Shown: piece by piece, positions 44,402-51,425 of the stretch
Position numbering within the stretch: position 1 is the first letter of the stretch
Layout: every line of letters begins with the position of its first letter
From: a virus
Length of the DNA: 64,000 bases
IMG/VR virus record: IMGVR_UViG_3300036985_002638
Span: 1-64,000 of that record
Direction: 5' to 3' (one strand)
The notes under the pieces: generated by a model
Told to the model about the DNA's origin: nothing
Seen by the model: the letters and a program-made list of their open reading frames with translations, nothing else
Database searches by the model: none
Translations under genes and position numbers: made by a program

Positions 44402-44484
44402 CTAACACAACCTAACAAACATTTGAGCGTTACTGCTAATATGTATCAGTTGGTCTACAAACGTCTGTTAGCCCCGTCCGTTAG
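44402..44484 (-). repeat. attC-like hairpin B
   Basis: Left box TAACACAACCTAACAAACAT matches the box of elements A and C in 17 of 20 positions. Right box TTAGCCCCGTCCGTTAG keeps TTAGC and CGTTAG. The inner part is longer (about 45 bases) and different. Confidence 0.55.
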
Positions 44485-44503
44485 TACCAATAGCCTTTGA
44501 TGT

Positions 44504-44851
44504 TTACGCTTCGGTTGTTGATATAGGTGGATTTGGTAATCGCATCCAATGTGTTACTGTTCCAAGTAAATTATGATTTGTATCAGATTTAAACTTATTA
44601 TCTTGTAAAAACCAAACTCCCTGATAAACACATTGGTTGAATTTTGGAGCATCGGCATTAAATAATAATACAAATTCAACTCTTTCCGTTGGTAATTTAT
44701 CTTTTACATTAAACCATTTATTTTTTTGGTTTGAGTATTCAACTATTAAAGCATCAATACACTTTAATACAGTTTCTTTTGGATGAACTAATGGAAAGTT
44801 GTAATAAGCAACTTCTACTATTTTTTCAGCGTATTGTTTTGAATCTATCAT
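44504..44851 (-). CDS. DUF551-domain protein (115 aa)
   Basis: The pattern WFNVKDKLPTERVEFVLLFN, followed by YQGVWFLQD and ending in THWMRLPNPP, is the DUF551 signature, widespread in phages and genomic islands with unknown function. It is the first gene of the three-gene array, preceded by hairpin C and a promoter. Confidence 0.75.
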   Translation of the reverse strand: MIDSKQYAEKIVEVAYYNFPLVHPKETVLKCIDALIVEYSNQKNKWFNVKDKLPTERVEFVLLFNADAPKFNQCVYQGVWFLQDNKFKSDTNHNLLGTVTHWMRLPNPPISTTEA

Positions 44852-44894
44852 AATTGTATGTATTTGTTTTTAAATTTAATTTGGCTACTGGTAC

Positions 44895-44943
44895 TAACAG
44901 CACCTAATAAACAGCAAGCCGATTTATTAGCTGCAAAACGTTA
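44895..44943 (-). repeat. attC-like hairpin C
   Basis: TAACAGCACCTAATAAACAG (44895-44914) and TTAGCTGCAAAACGTTA (44927-44943) are identical to element A; the inner part is only 12 bases. It lies between the promoter at 44952 and the DUF551 gene. Confidence 0.65.
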
Positions 44944-44951
44944 ATATATAC

Positions 44952-44979
44952 TTAAACGTATATAAAAATAAAAGGTTAC
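44952..44979 (-). promoter_or_regulatory. GTAACC/CGTTTAA-type promoter for the cassette array
   Basis: GTAACC at 44974-44979 and CGTTTAA at 44952-44958 on the minus strand, 15 bp apart. The cassette array follows directly, as after an integron promoter. Confidence 0.6.
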
Positions 44980-45001
44980 GTTTATTTGTAAATATTTAAA
45001 A

Positions 45002-45247
45002 TTATAAATGAGTGTCAAGCAATTTAAGCATTTCTAGCCAATTCTCTTTAGTTTTAAAATAGATTTCCATCGTGGACGCACCAGCTTTTTCTCTTAGTAA
45101 GTAAATATCTAATCCATAGAGTGAAGTATCGTCTTTGTAGGCGTAATAGCCCGCGAAATCAATCTGATTAAAAGAAAACATAACATATCCATCTACATAT
45201 ACTTTTACTCTTCCGTTGTAAATTTTAAGTTCGCGTTTATGTTTCAT
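45002..45247 (-). CDS. Hypothetical protein (81 aa)
   Basis: An 81-residue beta-rich protein (LKIYNGRVKVYVDGYVMFSF) ending with a short helix. It is the last gene of the operon that begins with the intein-containing helicase. Not recognised. Confidence 0.55.
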   Translation of the reverse strand: MKHKRELKIYNGRVKVYVDGYVMFSFNQIDFAGYYAYKDDTSLYGLDIYLLREKAGASTMEIYFKTKENWLEMLKLLDTHL

Positions 45248-45251
45248 GGTA

Positions 45252-45596
45252 TTAATCTTTTTTGTTAATAGCTATCATAACATTTTGTAATAATTTTCCA
45301 GATATTTCTCCTATAATATAAGATGCGTGGATTAACTTATTATACTTACTATCAGCTTCTTTTTTTTCATCAGGCTTCATCATTTTACGTATAGGACTAG
45401 CTTTAATCATCTCACTATCTTTCTTTAGCATCTCTATAATACCTCTAGCGTGTAACATGGCTGCTAAATCATTATCAATACTATTCTTAGTTTCTAATTC
45501 ATATCCTTCTTTAGATATAGTTAGTTTGTAGTCAATAGAACCTTCTATTACTAAGTTTGTTGGAGACTCCGCCGACTTGTTTTCTTGTTTTTTCAT
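45252..45596 (-). CDS. Hypothetical protein (114 aa)
   Basis: A polar N-terminus is followed by a beta-hairpin-like region and two long helices with many Met and Lys residues. It lies four bases upstream of the 81-residue gene and two bases downstream of the 50-residue zinc protein. Not recognised. Confidence 0.55.
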   Translation of the reverse strand: MKKQENKSAESPTNLVIEGSIDYKLTISKEGYELETKNSIDNDLAAMLHARGIIEMLKKDSEMIKASPIRKMMKPDEKKEADSKYNKLIHASYIIGEISGKLLQNVMIAINKKD

Positions 45597-45598
45597 AT

Positions 45599-45751
45599 TT
45601 ATTTGTTTTTATAGTTATTTGCTAAGCATTTAAAGCATTGTAAGACTCCTTTTATAATATTCATGTCAGAAGTAAATACTGGGTGTAAGCTATACTCTGT
45701 AGGCTTTTTACAGATATAACATACTTTTGTTTCTTTTACTTCTTTTTCCAT
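45599..45751 (-). CDS. Small zinc-ribbon-like protein (50 aa)
   Basis: An ATG-to-TAA frame of 50 codons contains CYICKK at residues 11-16 and CFKCLAN near the end. Two CxxC pairs in a 50-residue protein suggest one bound zinc. It overlaps the helicase stop by 16 bases, so it is coupled to it. Function unknown. Confidence 0.6.
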   Translation of the reverse strand: MEKEVKETKVCYICKKPTEYSLHPVFTSDMNIIKGVLQCFKCLANNYKNK

Positions 45752-48360
45752 TTGTTCTTCATTTCTAATTCGTAGTATATAGTACTGTATTGCCCCTTAG
45801 ATGCGAAGGTAGTGTCATATCCTTTAGATTTCAAATATTCTAACTCTTTTTTATTACAAGGTTCTAATGATATAATATCCGCGCATTGTTGTTTAGTGTA
45901 AGTATTATTTTGAATGTCGTGTCCTAAATCAGATATATATTTCAACTGCGCGGATGTAGCTGCTTCTTGCATCTTTTTCCATCCAAATTGTTTAGCAGGA
46001 GGTAAATCAATTAATATAATCTTTTCGTCTTTCTTATGTAAGTTTTCTACATGAGCAACTCTTCTTTGTCTTTCTTCTAATATTTGTTGTTTTTTAGCAT
46101 CAGTAGTAAATACTCTATCTTCTAAATTAAGAACTCTATCTAACTCCCAACAATTTATAAGCTTGTGTCTTGATGTCGAATCAACGAAGTCCAGGATAGT
46201 ACAAACTTGACCGTATTTATCAACGTATTCTTTTGATTTTAATCTAGTACCTCTTCCTACCGATTGAACAAATTTAACTAATGATTTTGTAGGAGATACA
46301 TTACCAATACACCCTACTTCTGGATGATTAAATCCTGTAGTAAGCACCATTACATTAGTTAATACTTGTATCTTACCCTTCTTAAAATCAGATATTGTTT
46401 GTTTTCTTTCAGGAGTTACTTTTTCGTCTCCAACAACAGGTTTACAACTAATTCCGTATTCGTTAAATATTTCAGATAAATCAACCGCGTGTTGTATATC
46501 AACACAAAAGAATATCCCTTGTTTTCCTGTAGCGTGTTTGATATAACTTTCAACTACTAATCTATTTCTTTTAGGTATATTTACTTCTGTAGCTAAATCC
46601 TTTGTATTAAGCTCTCCAGCAGTTGTTTTTACATTGTCTAATGAAACGTCTGTCTTAATTCTAATACCGTCTAATTGGCATAGGTAATTGTTTTTAATAC
46701 CATCTGCAATATTGTATTCAAATGTTATTTTATCAAATAAATTACCTAGAGATAAGCCGTCCATACGATACGGAGAAGCTGTCAATCCAACCATTAACTT
46801 AGGTTTGAAGTAATTTAAAGGCATGATATAAGTTCGACTCATATATTTATGGCACTCGTCCACAATAATTAGATCGAAATAATCTTCAAGTATCTTATCG
46901 AGTCTCCTGTAGAGTGTTTGTGCGCTGGCTACGATGACTTCTGCGTCTATTTTGAACGTATCTGCTTTAATAACGCCCATTCTAAACTGATTATTCTTAT
47001 TCTCGAAATGACACTTAGCTCCGTTAACCCAATTAATGAATCCTATTCCTTCAACGTGTCCAGCCATTTCTTCATCGAATTTATTTTCAATGAATGCAAG
47101 TGCTGATTGTTCGATTAGTTCTTCTGTATCAGCGATAAATAGAACCCTTTTAGCTTTTAAGCGTTCAGATAGTTCTACTGCAACTTTAGTTTTGCCCGTA
47201 TTGTGATGTACCGTAAAGTCACCTGTTAAGTATAAATGATTTCCATCTAATTCAAACCCATAAAAATCATCTTCTGTTAATGGCTCTACAGAAAATCCAG
47301 TAACTAAAACATCTTTTATTTGTCTTCTAGGACTCGCTTGTTTCCTTTTTATTTTACAAGGAATTTTATCAGTATGTCCGCTTATGTATATTCTATAATA
47401 TAATCCTTCAAAATTAATTGATTTTATTTTTGCTATTTTTTCTTTTTTATAAGCGCAAAACCCTAAAGACCTAGCTAAAAATAAAATATCGTCAGCTAAA
47501 GAATTGTATTTAGAAGATATTTCATATCCGCATCCATCGTGATTTAAGCTTCCATCAGAATCAATTAATCCCGCTAATAATTGCAATCTAGCATCCTCGT
47601 TTCCTGTTAATAATAGGCTTGGTATTATTTTCTCCCCAGTAATACACATACTTTTGCATATTTCAGATATGCTATTCTTATCTTTTCTAGCCTGATGTCC
47701 ATTTGGCATTGTAAATGAAAAGAACATACACCTATCTTCAGGAACAGTTTTTTTAATAGTTATTTCTGGATGGTTTATTGAACAAAACTCTTTAAATTCC
47801 CCAAAGAACCAATTTTCAACTTCAATATCAGGAATAGTTATTTGAGGAGTATTGAATGTTCCGTCTCCTAACCATAATCCTATAAAATAAGGATGAGTAG
47901 GACTTCCTTTATCTATACTGCTTATTATTGGCTTTCTGTAAAGTTTATATAAATGTTTTTTTGATTTACTCCAATCTAAATAATCCTTAACTGTTACGTT
48001 TTCTATTTTATTAGGATTATATTTTTCTCTATGAGGTTTTAATGTAGTTCTTTTTAAAGATAAAATATGGTTTTCGTTAACCATAAATGAATCTCCTTTA
48101 ACTGGAGTTATTTTATACATCAACTCGTTACCTCTAGCTAAGTTTAATACGGTTCTTTCAGTAGAATCATCTCCCATTAATTTATCTCCAACAACAATAT
48201 CCTGAACCATTTTAATAGTTCCGTCAAACATTATGATCGGAGTATTTAGAGCATGGCATCCAGTAGCTAATACAAGTAATAGCTTATCATTACCATTCTT
48301 TAAATCATCTTCTATACAAGCTAACGCTTGTTCTTGATAAGGCCTCAAGTTCTTTACCAT
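45736..48360 (-). CDS. SF2 (DEAD/H-type) helicase containing an intein
   Basis: The extein, residues 1-34 plus 388-874, is a superfamily 2 helicase of the UvsW/RAD25-like type. Walker A is ATG-TGKT, split by the intein; motif II is DECH (IIVDECHKYM); motif III is VGLTASP; motif VI is QSVGRGTRLK. It probably remodels branched DNA during replication and recombination. The intein (353 residues) sits exactly within Walker A, between Gly34 and Thr388. Without splicing the ATPase would be dead. The C-terminal 100 residues of the extein are helical and specific. Confidence 0.85.
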   Translation of the reverse strand: MVKNLRPYQEQALACIEDDLKNGNDKLLLVLATGCHALNTPIIMFDGTIKMVQDIVVGDKLMGDDSTERTVLNLARGNELMYKITPVKGDSFMVNENHILSLKRTTLKPHREKYNPNKIENVTVKDYLDWSKSKKHLYKLYRKPIISSIDKGSPTHPYFIGLWLGDGTFNTPQITIPDIEVENWFFGEFKEFCSINHPEITIKKTVPEDRCMFFSFTMPNGHQARKDKNSISEICKSMCITGEKIIPSLLLTGNEDARLQLLAGLIDSDGSLNHDGCGYEISSKYNSLADDILFLARSLGFCAYKKEKIAKIKSINFEGLYYRIYISGHTDKIPCKIKRKQASPRRQIKDVLVTGFSVEPLTEDDFYGFELDGNHLYLTGDFTVHHNTGKTKVAVELSERLKAKRVLFIADTEELIEQSALAFIENKFDEEMAGHVEGIGFINWVNGAKCHFENKNNQFRMGVIKADTFKIDAEVIVASAQTLYRRLDKILEDYFDLIIVDECHKYMSRTYIMPLNYFKPKLMVGLTASPYRMDGLSLGNLFDKITFEYNIADGIKNNYLCQLDGIRIKTDVSLDNVKTTAGELNTKDLATEVNIPKRNRLVVESYIKHATGKQGIFFCVDIQHAVDLSEIFNEYGISCKPVVGDEKVTPERKQTISDFKKGKIQVLTNVMVLTTGFNHPEVGCIGNVSPTKSLVKFVQSVGRGTRLKSKEYVDKYGQVCTILDFVDSTSRHKLINCWELDRVLNLEDRVFTTDAKKQQILEERQRRVAHVENLHKKDEKIILIDLPPAKQFGWKKMQEAATSAQLKYISDLGHDIQNNTYTKQQCADIISLEPCNKKELEYLKSKGYDTTFASKGQYSTIYYELEMKNKWKKK
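47200..48258 (-). mobile_element. Intein with LAGLIDADG homing endonuclease, inserted in Walker A
   Basis: Residues 35-387 of the helicase gene. It starts with Cys35 (CHALNTPIIMFDG) and ends with VHHN, followed by Thr as the +1 nucleophile. Hint-domain blocks are visible: block A at the start, block B in NENHIL, and block F/G at FYGFELDGNHLYLTGDFTVHHN (in two pieces). The inserted endonuclease has two LAGLIDADG helices, YFIGLWLGDGTF and LLAGLIDSDGSL, so it should still be active. It splices itself out of the protein and can home into intein-free copies. Confidence 0.9.
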
Positions 48361-48363
48361 ATA

Positions 48364-48864
48364 CTACTTACCTAATTTTTTAAGGTTACTGAATAGAGTT
48401 GCTACTACAGGAATATCTTTAATTCTGTTTCCTGTAACATTAGCATGAGGGTAACAGTTTTCAATATCATTAAGACTATATTTAGGGTTGTTGTCTTCTA
48501 TGTAATTAAATCTGTTTTTTTCTGATGTGAATGTTAAATATCTATCAGCCACTTCCTTATCTTGTTTAGAGAAGTTATGAATAACAGCAATATTTTGTGA
48601 TGGAATAGTTAAATCTTTACTTAATAAATATAATACAGTAAAATTCTTTTCAAACATCTCCGCGCCGTCTGTAGTAATGTATATTGGAGATTTACTTTCT
48701 ATATGCCATGGAATAACATCTTCTTTTACTTCTTCCCAATCTAAAGAATCTTCTATTATCCATTTGGCAATAGCTTCACATTCTTTATAAGCATAGTAAT
48801 AGTTCTTGTTACTTACTCCAATTTCTACAATGATTCCTGTTTTTTTATGTTTGTACTTTTTCAT
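48364..48864 (-). CDS. Hypothetical protein upstream of the helicase (166 aa)
   Basis: A 166-residue protein with mixed alpha/beta content, first gene of the operon behind the promoter at 48883. The segment KSPIYITTDGAEMFEKNFTV has no diagnostic motif. Not recognised. Confidence 0.55.
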   Translation of the reverse strand: MKKYKHKKTGIIVEIGVSNKNYYYAYKECEAIAKWIIEDSLDWEEVKEDVIPWHIESKSPIYITTDGAEMFEKNFTVLYLLSKDLTIPSQNIAVIHNFSKQDKEVADRYLTFTSEKNRFNYIEDNNPKYSLNDIENCYPHANVTGNRIKDIPVVATLFSNLKKLGK

Positions 48865-48882
48865 AATTATTAATTTAAAAGG

Positions 48883-48911
48883 TTATACGTTAAATGATTT
48901 AGAAAGGTTAC
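48883..48911 (-). promoter_or_regulatory. GTAACC/CGTATAA-type promoter for the helicase operon
   Basis: GTAACC at 48906-48911 and CGTATAA at 48883-48889 on the minus strand, 16 bp apart. The palindrome at 48927 is 15 bases upstream. Confidence 0.65.
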
Positions 48912-48926
48912 GATTATTATAGAAAA

Positions 48927-48944
48927 TAATTCAAAGTTGAGTTA
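48927..48944. repeat. Dispersed 18-bp palindrome, copy 6
   Basis: TAATTCAAAGTTGAGTTA between the helicase operon promoter and the RNA island. Confidence 0.8.
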
Positions 48945-48948
48945 AAAA

Positions 48949-49009
48949 AGATTAGTGGATGTTGCAACTTATTCTTACATCGGTTTTTGTCTCCCCGAAT
49001 CACTAATCT
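48949..49009. ncRNA. Structured RNA element 1 of the RNA island (61 nt)
   Basis: AGATTAGTG pairs with CACTAATCT over nine bases. Read leftward the inside can form a five-pair stem with a seven-base loop (TGTAA-GAATAAG-TTGCA) and a CGG/CCG stem. The size and closed ends recall a reduced tRNA, but there is no T arm. Confidence 0.45.
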
Positions 49010-49035
49010 CTTAATCCGCCATGGATTTAATAAAT

Positions 49036-49170
49036 ATTACAAGTTATCTCCTCTTACTATAAGATATGAATGAAGCCAAGCAGGGCATCATATCTCCTTA
49101 CCTGACGTGTATAGTCAATCAGAGACTCCAGCTAGGATTTTAGAGTCCAGCGGTGGCGTTACCTTGTAAT
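49036..49170. ncRNA. Structured RNA element 2 of the RNA island (135 nt)
   Basis: ATTACAAG (49036-49043) pairs with CTTGTAAT (49163-49170). Inside, GATATGA pairs with TCATATC and GACTC with GAGTC. Read leftward, 49131-49151 contains GCTGGACTCTAAAATCC, which resembles a tRNA anticodon arm with CTA in the loop. No T arm is present, so it is not a standard tRNA. Confidence 0.45.
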
Positions 49171-49173
49171 TTG

Positions 49174-49246
49174 TTGTCTGACTAAGGCTCGAACTTAGAC
49201 TCTACTGAACCAAAATCAGTCGTGTTGCCAGTTACACTATCAGACA
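49174..49246 (-). tRNA. tRNA-Gln (anticodon TTG)
   Basis: A full cloverleaf on the minus strand: acceptor TGTCTGA/TCAGACA, D stem GTGT/ACAC, anticodon stem ACTGA/TCAGT with loop TTTTGGT (anticodon TTG, reading CAA), T stem CTAAG/CTTAG with loop TTCGAGC, discriminator A. CCA is not encoded. It lies in the middle of the RNA island. Codon CAA is very common in the virion genes, so the tRNA may boost their translation. Confidence 0.9.
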
Positions 49247-49250
49247 ATTT

Positions 49251-49313
49251 ATCAGCAGATTACTCGTTGTTTTAATAAATCCACTGTTAAGTAGTTTTAC
49301 GAGGTCTGCTGAT
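49251..49313. ncRNA. Structured RNA element 4 of the RNA island (63 nt)
   Basis: ATCAGCAGA (49251-49259) pairs with TCTGCTGAT (49305-49313), and CTCGT with ACGAG inside. It starts four bases after the tRNA-Gln. Its role is unknown. Confidence 0.45.
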
Positions 49314-49371
49314 AGTTGTTAAACAAACAATATAAAGAACGATAGTTTTACCTGATTACAAATTTAATAAA

Positions 49372-49584
49372 TTATATTGGTTTAAAAGGATATACTCCTT
49401 TAAAATGTAAGTTAAAGTGTCGTCCAATAGATTCGCTATCAATTAACTTCCTAAACTCTTCTGCGGACACATCAGAGTATTCGTATTGCTTACCTTGATT
49501 GAATGTTACAATAAGGATATTAGTCTCTGTATTGTACTCTAATGCCTTTATTTGGCTACTTACTACTTCTAATTTAGTTTTCAT
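49372..49584 (-). CDS. KTSC-domain protein (70 aa)
   Basis: The start is set at ATG 49584 (MKTKLEVVSSQIKALEYN); an in-frame ATG 20 codons upstream would add a non-conserved K/T-rich stretch. The pattern S-S-x-I-x-x-L-x-Y, then LIVTFNQGKQYEYSDVS, is the KTSC domain, a small fold found alone or fused in phage and bacterial proteins, proposed to bind nucleic acid. It overlaps the gene upstream. Confidence 0.75.
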   Translation of the reverse strand: MKTKLEVVSSQIKALEYNTETNILIVTFNQGKQYEYSDVSAEEFRKLIDSESIGRHFNLHFKGVYPFKPI

Positions 49585-49735
49585 TGTCTTGTTTGTTTGT
49601 TTTTTGATTGTGTTTTTCACAAAATAAATCATTTGTAAGTCCAACAGATATAATTACTCTACACAAATTACATAGAGTAGCACCACTTCCATTGTTTAAT
49701 TTGTGTATAGGTTTTATTTTTTTTATCTTTTTCAT
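49574..49735 (-). CDS. Small protein with CxxC motif (53 aa)
   Basis: A 53-codon frame (start MKKIKKIKPIHKLNNG) with LCNLCRVI and a later CEKH, four possible zinc ligands in all. It overlaps the KTSC gene start by 11 bases, so the two are coupled. Function unknown. Confidence 0.55.
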   Translation of the reverse strand: MKKIKKIKPIHKLNNGSGATLCNLCRVIISVGLTNDLFCEKHNQKTNKQDNEN

Positions 49736-49754
49736 ATTAGTCTTGTTTGTTTAG

Positions 49755-50048
49755 TTAGTAAAATCCTTTTCCTACTACTTCTTCCCACAACTGAATCATA
49801 GTAGTTCTAATAGAATCTTGTTGTTGTTTATCTAATAATCCAAAATCGTGTCTATATCTCATAGCCATTGAATCTATAAGTTTAGGGTTTGGACTATTTA
49901 CTTCAATCTTTTCAGCCATATCTTTTTGACATTGAGTGTAGCCATAGGTAACTGCATCCGCAATACTGTGCGAAGTCCAATCATTAAACATATTAACTTT
50001 ATCAGAATACTTATAGCTTAGTTTTTGTATTTCTTCTTTGCTTTTCAT
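49755..50048 (-). CDS. Hypothetical helical protein (97 aa)
   Basis: A 97-residue helical protein with SHSIADAVTYGYTQCQKDMA and a following acidic helix. Proteins with W-x-x-x-S-I-A-D-A-V-x-Y-G are common among small Bacteroidota phage genes, with unknown function. Confidence 0.55.
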   Translation of the reverse strand: MKSKEEIQKLSYKYSDKVNMFNDWTSHSIADAVTYGYTQCQKDMAEKIEVNSPNPKLIDSMAMRYRHDFGLLDKQQQDSIRTTMIQLWEEVVGKGFY

Positions 50049-50061
50049 AGCGTTTTTGTTT

Positions 50062-50241
50062 TTAGATTGTTTTGAAATTTATTACACTTTTTATTTTATT
50101 TGCATTATCAATAGTTGTTTGTAACATATTACCAGAATAAGAACCAAACTTTATTTCTTTCCATAAGGATGAATATAAATCAATCCATTGTGTAACTGTC
50201 ATAGCAGGCATTCCTTCTAGTATTTTTATTTGATTTTCCAT
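50062..50241 (-). CDS. Small hypothetical protein (59 aa)
   Basis: An ATG-to-TAA frame of 59 codons (start MENQIKILEGMPAMTVTQWI), the first gene behind the promoter at 50267, with the 97-residue gene just downstream. Not recognised. Confidence 0.6.
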   Translation of the reverse strand: MENQIKILEGMPAMTVTQWIDLYSSLWKEIKFGSYSGNMLQTTIDNANKIKSVINFKTI

Positions 50242-50266
50242 GATTATTATTGTTTGATTTATACTG

Positions 50267-50294
50267 TTAAACGTAAATAAAATAAAAAGGTTAC
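50267..50294 (-). promoter_or_regulatory. GTAACC/CGTTTAA-type promoter, leftward
   Basis: GTAACC at 50289-50294 and CGTTTAA at 50267-50273 on the minus strand, 15 bp apart. It starts the leftward genes 50241-49372 and perhaps the RNA island. Confidence 0.6.
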
Positions 50295-50299
50295 ATAAA

Positions 50300-50326
50300 A
50301 AACAAAACTCCCGAATTAACGAGAGT
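50300..50326 (-). terminator. Terminator-like hairpin upstream of the leftward promoter
   Basis: Read leftward, ACTC-T-CG and CG-G-GAGT form a stem around TTAATT, followed by TTTTGTTTTTT. It sits just upstream of the leftward promoter and may stop antisense transcription from the right. Confidence 0.45.
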
Positions 50327-50404
50327 TCTGCTGGACAAAAACAAGAAATAATCAGTCAAAAAGCAACACGAACCATTTGAAAGTTATGGTAAATTTAATA
50401 TTTT

Positions 50405-50422
50405 TAACTCAAAGTTGAATTA
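50405..50422. repeat. Dispersed 18-bp palindrome, copy 7
   Basis: TAACTCAAAGTTGAATTA in the divergent region, upstream of the rightward leader. Confidence 0.8.
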
Positions 50423-50449
50423 TTTTTTAAAAGTAATTGAAAATATTTA

Positions 50450-50457
50450 TATCTTTG
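50450..50457 (+). promoter_or_regulatory. Candidate host-type -7 element (TAnnTTTG)
   Basis: TATCTTTG matches the TAnnTTTG -7 element of Bacteroidota primary sigma promoters, and GAGGC follows as a possible transcript start. A clear TTG element at the usual distance is not seen, so this is tentative. If real, it starts the leader at 50458. Confidence 0.4.
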
Positions 50458-50606
50458 AGGCATATAATTAATAGGTGAGACTTTTGGTTATATAAAAAAG
50501 ATTGATTATTTTTACAAAGATTTTATAACATACTGGCTAGTGCTACACAACTGCCTCAACTCCTAGAAGTCTCACACGGTAATTCGTTTGAGGCTTTTGT
50601 GTTTTT
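50458..50606 (+). promoter_or_regulatory. Folded leader with terminator-like hairpin (possible attenuator)
   Basis: GCCTCAA (50553-50559) pairs with TTGAGGC (50588-50594), followed by TTTTGTGTTTTT, a terminator shape just before the gene at 50616. GTGAGACTT (50475-50483) pairs with AAGTCTCAC (50567-50575), whose 3' strand lies in the loop of the first stem, so the two form a pseudoknot-like or competing pair. This suggests controlled read-through into the early operon. Confidence 0.55.
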
Positions 50607-50615
50607 AGGAAGTTT

Positions 50616-51329
50616 ATGAATATTAACCAATTACTAATAAAAGATTTAATCGAGATGAATAAGCAGCGTTATTTAGCTGTATTCATTAAGTTTAAGAGTA
50701 TCTATAGTAGTGGATGTGTTCATAATTATTCTCCTTATAAATTCTCATCAGTAACTAAATTAAGCCGTAATTCTGTAAAGAAGTATGTAGATTACTTTAT
50801 TGCTAATGGATGGGCTAGAATGGACGGAAACAACTTAATCTTTAATAAATTTAGATCGTTTGACGAGAATAAGAAAAGATTAATGTGTGTCATCAGTTTT
50901 AAGAAATCAATAAAAGAAATAGAAATATTATTATACAGAGAAGTATTAAGATTAAAACAATCTCAATTTAACTTTCTGAAACGTGTGAAATGCGACCTAC
51001 AAAATCCAACAGGAATTAAAACGTATAAACGAGCTTTAAATACTCAGAAAAAATATACACTTAATTCCGAAAACCTCCCAGGTGCGCAGGAGAAGTACAA
51101 AGTTTCAATAAAGAAGATTGCAGAGAGTTTTAATTGCTCTGTAGGTAAAGCAATGGGTGTAATAGATAAACTTTGTGAGAAGAATCAGATTAAGCGATTT
51201 AGGCAAATGGAGATAGTTTGTTTTGGTATGACTAAAGCAATTAATCAGCAAGCTATAAATACTCACAAAGGAGCTTATTTCAGTAGAAATCAAGTAGTTT
51301 ATAGATACACTAATAAATATACTTTTTAA
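50616..51329 (+). CDS. Protein with two helix-turn-helix units, probable early regulator or replication factor (237 aa)
   Basis: Residues about 40-75 (FSSVTKLSRNSVKKYVDYFI, then NGWARMDGNNLIF) look like a winged helix. Residues about 165-200 (KIAESFNCSVGKAMGVIDKL) look like a second helix-turn-helix. The C-terminus is basic and Tyr-rich. It is the first gene of the rightward early operon and follows the folded leader. A transcription regulator is one option, a replication initiator the other. Confidence 0.6.
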   Translation: MNINQLLIKDLIEMNKQRYLAVFIKFKSIYSSGCVHNYSPYKFSSVTKLSRNSVKKYVDYFIANGWARMDGNNLIFNKFRSFDENKKRLMCVISFKKSIKEIEILLYREVLRLKQSQFNFLKRVKCDLQNPTGIKTYKRALNTQKKYTLNSENLPGAQEKYKVSIKKIAESFNCSVGKAMGVIDKLCEKNQIKRFRQMEIVCFGMTKAINQQAINTHKGAYFSRNQVVYRYTNKYTF

Positions 51330-51338
51330 TCAATAATT

Positions 51339-51425
51339 ATGTGTCAAAAAAATGAATCTTATTTAAATCCAACTCCTATTCCTACGGAATACTTAACAGT
51401 AATACTTAAACAATGGAAGAACTAG
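51339..51425 (+). CDS. Very small protein upstream of 51413 (28 aa)
   Basis: An ATG-to-TAG frame of 28 codons (MCQKNESYLNPTPIPTEYLT) overlaps the next gene start by 13 bases. It may be a real microprotein or a leader peptide that couples translation. Confidence 0.4.
   Translation: MCQKNESYLNPTPIPTEYLTVILKQWKN

Noticed and set aside
43569-44943. CRISPR array
   Set aside because: The repeated boxes are split in two around variable hairpins, there are only three and they are 450-550 bases apart with genes in between. No short regular repeat-spacer array exists in the window.
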